Origin: Candidatus Rokubacteria bacterium RIFCSPLOWO2_02_FULL_73_56
GTDB lineage: Bacteria > Methylomirabilota > Methylomirabilia > Rokubacteriales > CSP1-6
Assembly: GCA_001788495.1 (NCBI GenBank)
Contig: MGCF01000029.1
Coordinates: forward strand, 1,047 to 40,267
Length of the DNA stretch: 39,221 nt
Reading direction: 5' to 3'
Shown here: in pieces, positions 35,747-39,221 of the stretch
Position numbering within the stretch: position 1 is the stretch's first letter
Layout of the letters: each line of letters starts with the position of its first letter
Notes under the pieces: generated by a model
Database searches by the model: none
What the model was told of the DNA's origin: nothing
The model's input: the letters and a program-made list of their open reading frames with translations, nothing else
Position numbers and translations under genes: made by a program

Positions 35747-36634
35747 GTGGCCGACCGGGCCGCCCGCCCCGTGCGGCTCCTCGCCGTCGCGCTCGCCGCC
35801 GCGCTCGCCGCCGCCGCGCCGGCCCCCGCGCGGGCGGCGTCGTACGCGGGACCGCTGATCGACGCCCACTCCCACCTGCCGAGCGCCCGCGCGATCGGCG
35901 GGTACGTGGAGGCGATGCCGCGCCACGGCGTCACCCGGGTGGTCCTCCTCGGCGTGGGCGGCGTGCAGAAGGACGACCCCGCGTGGCTCGCCGCGGCGGC
36001 GCGGCGCCATCCCGACCGCGTCGTCGCCGGCCTGCCGCTCCCCGACCCGACCGACCCCGCGGCCGCGGCCCGCCTGGACGCGGCGCTCGGCCAGGGCGGC
36101 GTGCGCGTCGTCGGCGAGGTCCACCTGCGGCAGGTCGGCCGCCGCACGATCGACCGCGACCCGGGCGATCCCGCGTTCGGGCGGATCCTCGACGTCCTGG
36201 CCCGGCACGGGGTCCCGGTCGTGATCCACTACGAGCTCACCGACCCGGCCGCGGCCGCGCTCGAGGGCGCGCTCGCGGCGCACCGCCGGGCGACGGTCGT
36301 CCTCGCCCACGCCGGCGAGGGACCGCCGGCACGCGTCGAGGGGCTGCTCGCGCGCAACCCGAACCTGCTCGTCGACCTCTCCGGGATGCACTTCCAGCGC
36401 CGGCCGGCGCTCGCCACCGAGACGGGGCCGCTCGACCCGGCCTGGAAGGCGCTGATCGAGAAGCTGCCGGACCGCTTCCTCATGGGCGTGGACGTCTGGG
36501 CGCCGCGGCTGTTCGAGCCGGCGACGCTCGACCGGCTCCTCGCGTGGACGCGGCGCATCCTGGGCGAGCTCCGCCCGGACGTCGCCGAGCGGGTGGCCTG
36601 GCGGAACGCGGCGGCGCTCTTCCGCCTCGAGTAG
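35747..36634 (+). CDS. secreted amidohydrolase-like TIM-barrel protein
   Basis: 295 residues, starting with a signal peptide (about 1-30; LLAVALAAALAAAAPAPARA). The mature part has DAHSHLP with the first His pair (H-x-H), GEVHLRQVG (bridging-type Glu/His region), VVIHYEL, VVLAHAG and a terminal MGVDVWAP. This is the amidohydrolase-2 (PF04909-type) pattern. It is unusual for such an enzyme to be exported. GTG 35747 is 1 nt after the CoA-transferase stop. Confidence 0.8.
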   Translation: MADRAARPVRLLAVALAAALAAAAPAPARAASYAGPLIDAHSHLPSARAIGGYVEAMPRHGVTRVVLLGVGGVQKDDPAWLAAAARRHPDRVVAGLPLPDPTDPAAAARLDAALGQGGVRVVGEVHLRQVGRRTIDRDPGDPAFGRILDVLARHGVPVVIHYELTDPAAAALEGALAAHRRATVVLAHAGEGPPARVEGLLARNPNLLVDLSGMHFQRRPALATETGPLDPAWKALIEKLPDRFLMGVDVWAPRLFEPATLDRLLAWTRRILGELRPDVAERVAWRNAAALFRLE

Positions 36635-36639
36635 CGCCG

Positions 36640-36777
36640 ATGGGCGCGAACCCGTTCGCCCACGCCACCGTCGCCTCGATGCTCGACGCGGTCGCGCCGG
36701 GCGAGATCGAGGCGTTCCTGATGTCGCACCCCGACGTCGCGCAGGCGCTCGTCGACTTCGGGTCGAGCGCGCGATGA
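36640..36777 (+). CDS. small hypothetical protein
   Basis: 45 residues, MGANPFAHATVASMLDAVAP then GEIEAFLMSHPDVAQALVDF. A short mixed-helix sequence with no recognised domain. ATG 36640 lies 5 nt after the previous stop and is in line with the operon, and codon use resembles the neighbours. It may be real or a chance ORF. Confidence 0.4.
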   Translation: MGANPFAHATVASMLDAVAPGEIEAFLMSHPDVAQALVDFGSSAR

Positions 36778-36849
36778 GGCGCGACGCGCTCGCCGCGCTC
36801 CCGCGCCGCACCCGCCAGACCTGGCGCAGACCTAGGCCGAACGGCTGGC

Positions 36850-36878
36850 TGTTCTGGCCGCGCGCGGCTCGCTACAAT
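36850..36878 (+). promoter_or_regulatory. candidate promoter of the LLM-ccr unit
   Basis: TACAAT (36873-36878) is a near-consensus -10. At 17 nt upstream the -35 position reads TGTTCT (36850-36855), a poor match. The expected start is about 36885, leaving a 23-nt leader with AAAGGAG before GTG 36908. Confidence 0.5.
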
Positions 36879-36907
36879 AGCCGCACCCCCGGCAAAGGAG
36901 ACGGCCC

Positions 36908-37924
36908 GTGAAATTCGACGTCGGCATGCTCACCCACGACCTGAAGTCGATCCCCGACTACGCGCGCCGGGTCGAGGCGCTCGGCTTCGACTGCCTCTGG
37001 TCCTCGGAGACGCAGCACGACCCGTTCCTGCCGCTGGCGGTGGCCGCGACCGTGACCTCGCGGGTCAGGCTCGGCACGGCGATCGCGGTGGCGTTCCCGC
37101 GGAGCCCGATGATCCTGGCGCACATCGCCTGGGACCTCGCGAAGGCCTCCGACGGGCGGTTCATCCTCGGCCTCGGCACCCAGGTCAAGGGCCATAACGA
37201 GCGGCGGTTCTCGGTGAAGTTCGAGTCGCCGGGCCCGAAGATGCGGGAGATCGTCCAGGCGCTCCGCGCGATCTGGGACTGCTGGCAGAACGGCACCAAG
37301 CTCAACTTCAAGGGCCGGTTCTACCGGTTCGACCTGATGACGCCGTTCTTCAACCCCGGGCCCGTCGCGCATCCGCGGATCCCCGTCTACATCGCGGGCG
37401 TCAACCAGCACATGTGCCGCATCGCGGGCGAGGTGTGTGACGGGCTGCACGTCCACCCCTTCAACAGCCCGAAGTACCTGCGCGAGTACGTCCACCCCGC
37501 CGTCGAGGAGGGCCTGCGCGCCTCCGGGCGCGCGCGCGCCGACTTCGCCTACGCCACGTCGACCTTCGCCGTCGTCGGCGACACCGAGCAGGAGCTCCGC
37601 CAGGCCCGGCAGTCGGTGCGGCAGCAGATCGCCTTCTACGCCTCGACGCGCACCTACGAGCCCGTGCTCGCCGCCCACGGCTGGCAGGACCTCACGCCGG
37701 CGCTCCACCGAAAGTCGGTCGAGGGCGACTGGAAGGGCATGGCCGACCTCGTCACCGACGAGATGGTGGACGCGTTCGCGGTGACCGGCACGTACGCGAC
37801 GATCGGCGGAAAGATCAAGGAGCGCTACGCGGGGCTGCTCGACCGCACCTCGCTCTACCAGCCGTGGCAGCCCGGGCTCGACGACCCGCGCCTGCCGAAG
37901 CTCGTCAAGGAGTTCAACGGGTGA
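36908..37924 (+). CDS. LLM class F420-dependent oxidoreductase (TIGR03617-like)
   Basis: 338 residues. [77 protein letters not shown] and [34 protein letters not shown] are the blocks of the TIGR03617 F420-dependent group. GTG 36908 with AAAGGAG about 7 nt upstream. Followed 34 nt later by ccr, so probably the same transcript. The third LLM gene of the window, and closest to none of the others. Confidence 0.92.
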   Translation: MKFDVGMLTHDLKSIPDYARRVEALGFDCLWSSETQHDPFLPLAVAATVTSRVRLGTAIAVAFPRSPMILAHIAWDLAKASDGRFILGLGTQVKGHNERRFSVKFESPGPKMREIVQALRAIWDCWQNGTKLNFKGRFYRFDLMTPFFNPGPVAHPRIPVYIAGVNQHMCRIAGEVCDGLHVHPFNSPKYLREYVHPAVEEGLRASGRARADFAYATSTFAVVGDTEQELRQARQSVRQQIAFYASTRTYEPVLAAHGWQDLTPALHRKSVEGDWKGMADLVTDEMVDAFAVTGTYATIGGKIKERYAGLLDRTSLYQPWQPGLDDPRLPKLVKEFNG

Positions 37925-37958
37925 CGCCCCGACGGCGAATCCAGGAGGAGCTCAGCTG

Positions 37959-39200
37959 ATGGCGGACCTGTACGAGCTCGGAGACAAGCCCCCGCTCGGC
38001 GAGGTGCCGGCGCGGATGCACGCGTACCTGGTGCGGCAGAGCCGCTTCGGCCAGCCGCGGGAGGCCTGGCAGCGTGAGGTCATCCCGACGCCGGCGATCG
38101 GCCCCGACGAGGTGCTGATCTACGTGATGGCGTCGGGCATCAACTACAACAACGTGTGGGCCGCGCTCGGCTACCCGCTCGACGTCATCGGCGAGCGCCA
38201 GAAGCTCGGCGAGCCCGAGGACTTCCACGCCGGCGGCAGCGACTGCTCGGGCATCGTGTGGGCGGTCGGCCGCGATGTGCGGAACGTGCGGGTCGGCGAC
38301 GAGGTGATCGTCCACAGTGGCTGGTGGCGGCCGGACGACCCCTGGGTGCGCTCGGGCAAGGACCCCATGCTCGCCGAGAGCACGCGCATCTGGGGCTACC
38401 AGACCAACTACGGCAGCTACTGCCAGTTCGCGCGCGCGCAGGCGCATCAGTGCGTGCCCAAGCCGAAGCGGCTGAGCTGGGAGCAGGCGGGCTGCTTCCT
38501 GCTCTGCGCCTCGACCGCGTACCGGATGCTGATGGGCTGGCCGCCCCACGTGGTCGAGCCCGGCGACGTCGTGCTCGTGTGGGGCGCCGCGGGCGGGCTC
38601 GGGAGCATGGCGCTCGAGATCACGCGCGCCCTCGGCGGCCGCCCGATCGCGGTCGTCTCCGACGACGCCAAGAAGAAGTTCTGCCTCGAGCACGGCGCGG
38701 TCGGCGTCGTCAACCGGAGCCAGTTCACGCACTGGGGGCCCATGCCCGACACGAAGGACGCCAGGGCCTACGGCGAGTGGGCCAAGGGGGCCCGCGCCTT
38801 CGGCAAGGCGGTCTGGGACGCCCTGGGCGAGCGCACGAGCCCGCGGATCGTCTTCGAGCATCCCGGCGAGGCGACGCTGCCGACGTCCGAGTTCGTCTGC
38901 GCCACCGGGGGCATGATCGTCATCTGCGCGGGCACGACCGGCTACAACGTGACCCTCGACCTGCGCTACCACTGGATGCGCCAGAAGCGCTTCCAGGGCA
39001 GCCACCTCTCGAACGACCCGCAGGCGGCCGCGGTGACCCGGCTCGTGGCCGAGGGCAAGGTGGACCCGTGCCTGTCGAAGACCTACGCCTTCGACGACAT
39101 CCCCGCGTGCCACCAGCTCATGCTCGAGAACCGGCACCCGTACGGGAACATGGGCGTCCTCGTCAACGCGCGGGAGCCCGGGCAGGGCGCCGGCGCCTGA
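37959..39200 (+). CDS. ccrA: crotonyl-CoA carboxylase/reductase
   Basis: 413 residues, NADPH-dependent reductive carboxylation of crotonyl-CoA (or simple reduction) in the MDR superfamily. [20 protein letters not shown] at the N terminus, [28 protein letters not shown], the cofactor loop [43 protein letters not shown], and [17 protein letters not shown] are hallmarks of the Ccr/ECR family. Near the middle it reads [10 protein letters not shown] where I would expect GYETN-type sequence, so carboxylation ability is worth a check. AGGAGGAG lies about 9 nt before ATG 37959. It implies an ethylmalonyl-CoA-type route. Confidence 0.93.
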   Translation: MADLYELGDKPPLGEVPARMHAYLVRQSRFGQPREAWQREVIPTPAIGPDEVLIYVMASGINYNNVWAALGYPLDVIGERQKLGEPEDFHAGGSDCSGIVWAVGRDVRNVRVGDEVIVHSGWWRPDDPWVRSGKDPMLAESTRIWGYQTNYGSYCQFARAQAHQCVPKPKRLSWEQAGCFLLCASTAYRMLMGWPPHVVEPGDVVLVWGAAGGLGSMALEITRALGGRPIAVVSDDAKKKFCLEHGAVGVVNRSQFTHWGPMPDTKDARAYGEWAKGARAFGKAVWDALGERTSPRIVFEHPGEATLPTSEFVCATGGMIVICAGTTGYNVTLDLRYHWMRQKRFQGSHLSNDPQAAAVTRLVAEGKVDPCLSKTYAFDDIPACHQLMLENRHPYGNMGVLVNAREPGQGAGA

Positions 39201-39221
39201 GGGCGCTCGCGCTCGGCGAGG

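Noticed and set aside
36774-36911. 45-codon ORF overlapping the small gene and the LLM start
   Set aside because: It runs across the TACAAT promoter, is Arg/Pro-rich and has no coding signature; the ATGA overlap is probably chance.

Overview
This is a very GC-rich, densely packed bacterial chromosome segment (third codon positions almost always G or C, many 4-nt gene overlaps, frequent GTG starts). It carries no rRNA, tRNA, CRISPR array, prophage or insertion sequence that I can see. The gene content (TRAP transporter, two family III CoA-transferases, MmgE/PrpD, three luciferase-like monooxygenases (LLM) plus a PPOX-type F420 enzyme, crotonyl-CoA carboxylase/reductase, enamidase-like hydrolase, DUF1015, many GAF sensors) suits an uncultured soil or subsurface heterotroph. 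I would guess Candidatus Rokubacteria/Methylomirabilota or a related deep lineage, but that is inference from gene content, not from a marker gene.

Layout. 1-1023 (minus): a truncated acyl-CoA dehydrogenase and a small membrane coiled-coil protein. 1130-4660 (plus): an AHL-lactonase-like metallo-hydrolase and a complete DctP-DctQ-DctM TRAP transporter, convergent with a minus pair (4667-6407: 2-hydroxyacid dehydrogenase, RNase Z-like hydrolase). 6446-11754 (plus): MmgE/PrpD, a 25-bp tandem repeat, CoA-transferase, MFS permease and SthA-like transhydrogenase. 11976-16167: a patatin lipase (minus), then a BT1-like permease, an SDR and a pirin (plus). 16181-17232 (minus): Hpt protein and response regulator without a kinase. 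17397-23715 (minus): a five-gene operon running enamidase, DUF1015, AA_synth, LLM, molybdenum hydroxylase large subunit. 23788-27251: a small lipoprotein and a 1056-residue XRE-PAS-GAF protein. 27482-29401 (plus): DoxX, an acetamidase remnant, LLM and PPOX enzyme. 29398-30804 (minus): an unrecognised nuclease-fold-like protein. 31151-34356 (plus): three tandem GAF-GGDEF genes. 34406-36777 (plus): HicB-like small protein, CoA-transferase, secreted amidohydrolase and a tiny ORF. 36908-39200 (plus): LLM and crotonyl-CoA carboxylase/reductase.

The metabolic theme is uptake and CoA-dependent breakdown of organic acids and possibly N-heterocycles, with heavy sensory investment. The most unusual DNA features are: a 25-bp tandem array that repeats a Shine-Dalgarno sequence and mini-cistron ahead of a CoA-transferase (7818-7942); a dispersed GC-rich element found three times, each directly after a stop codon and in the same orientation to its gene (11755-11822, 11891-11975, 17310-17396); a perfect operator-like palindrome over a lactonase promoter (1077-1100); a 7-bp iterated motif ahead of the XRE-GAF gene (27277-27300); and a GAF-GGDEF triplication whose third copy has lost the GGDEF signature.
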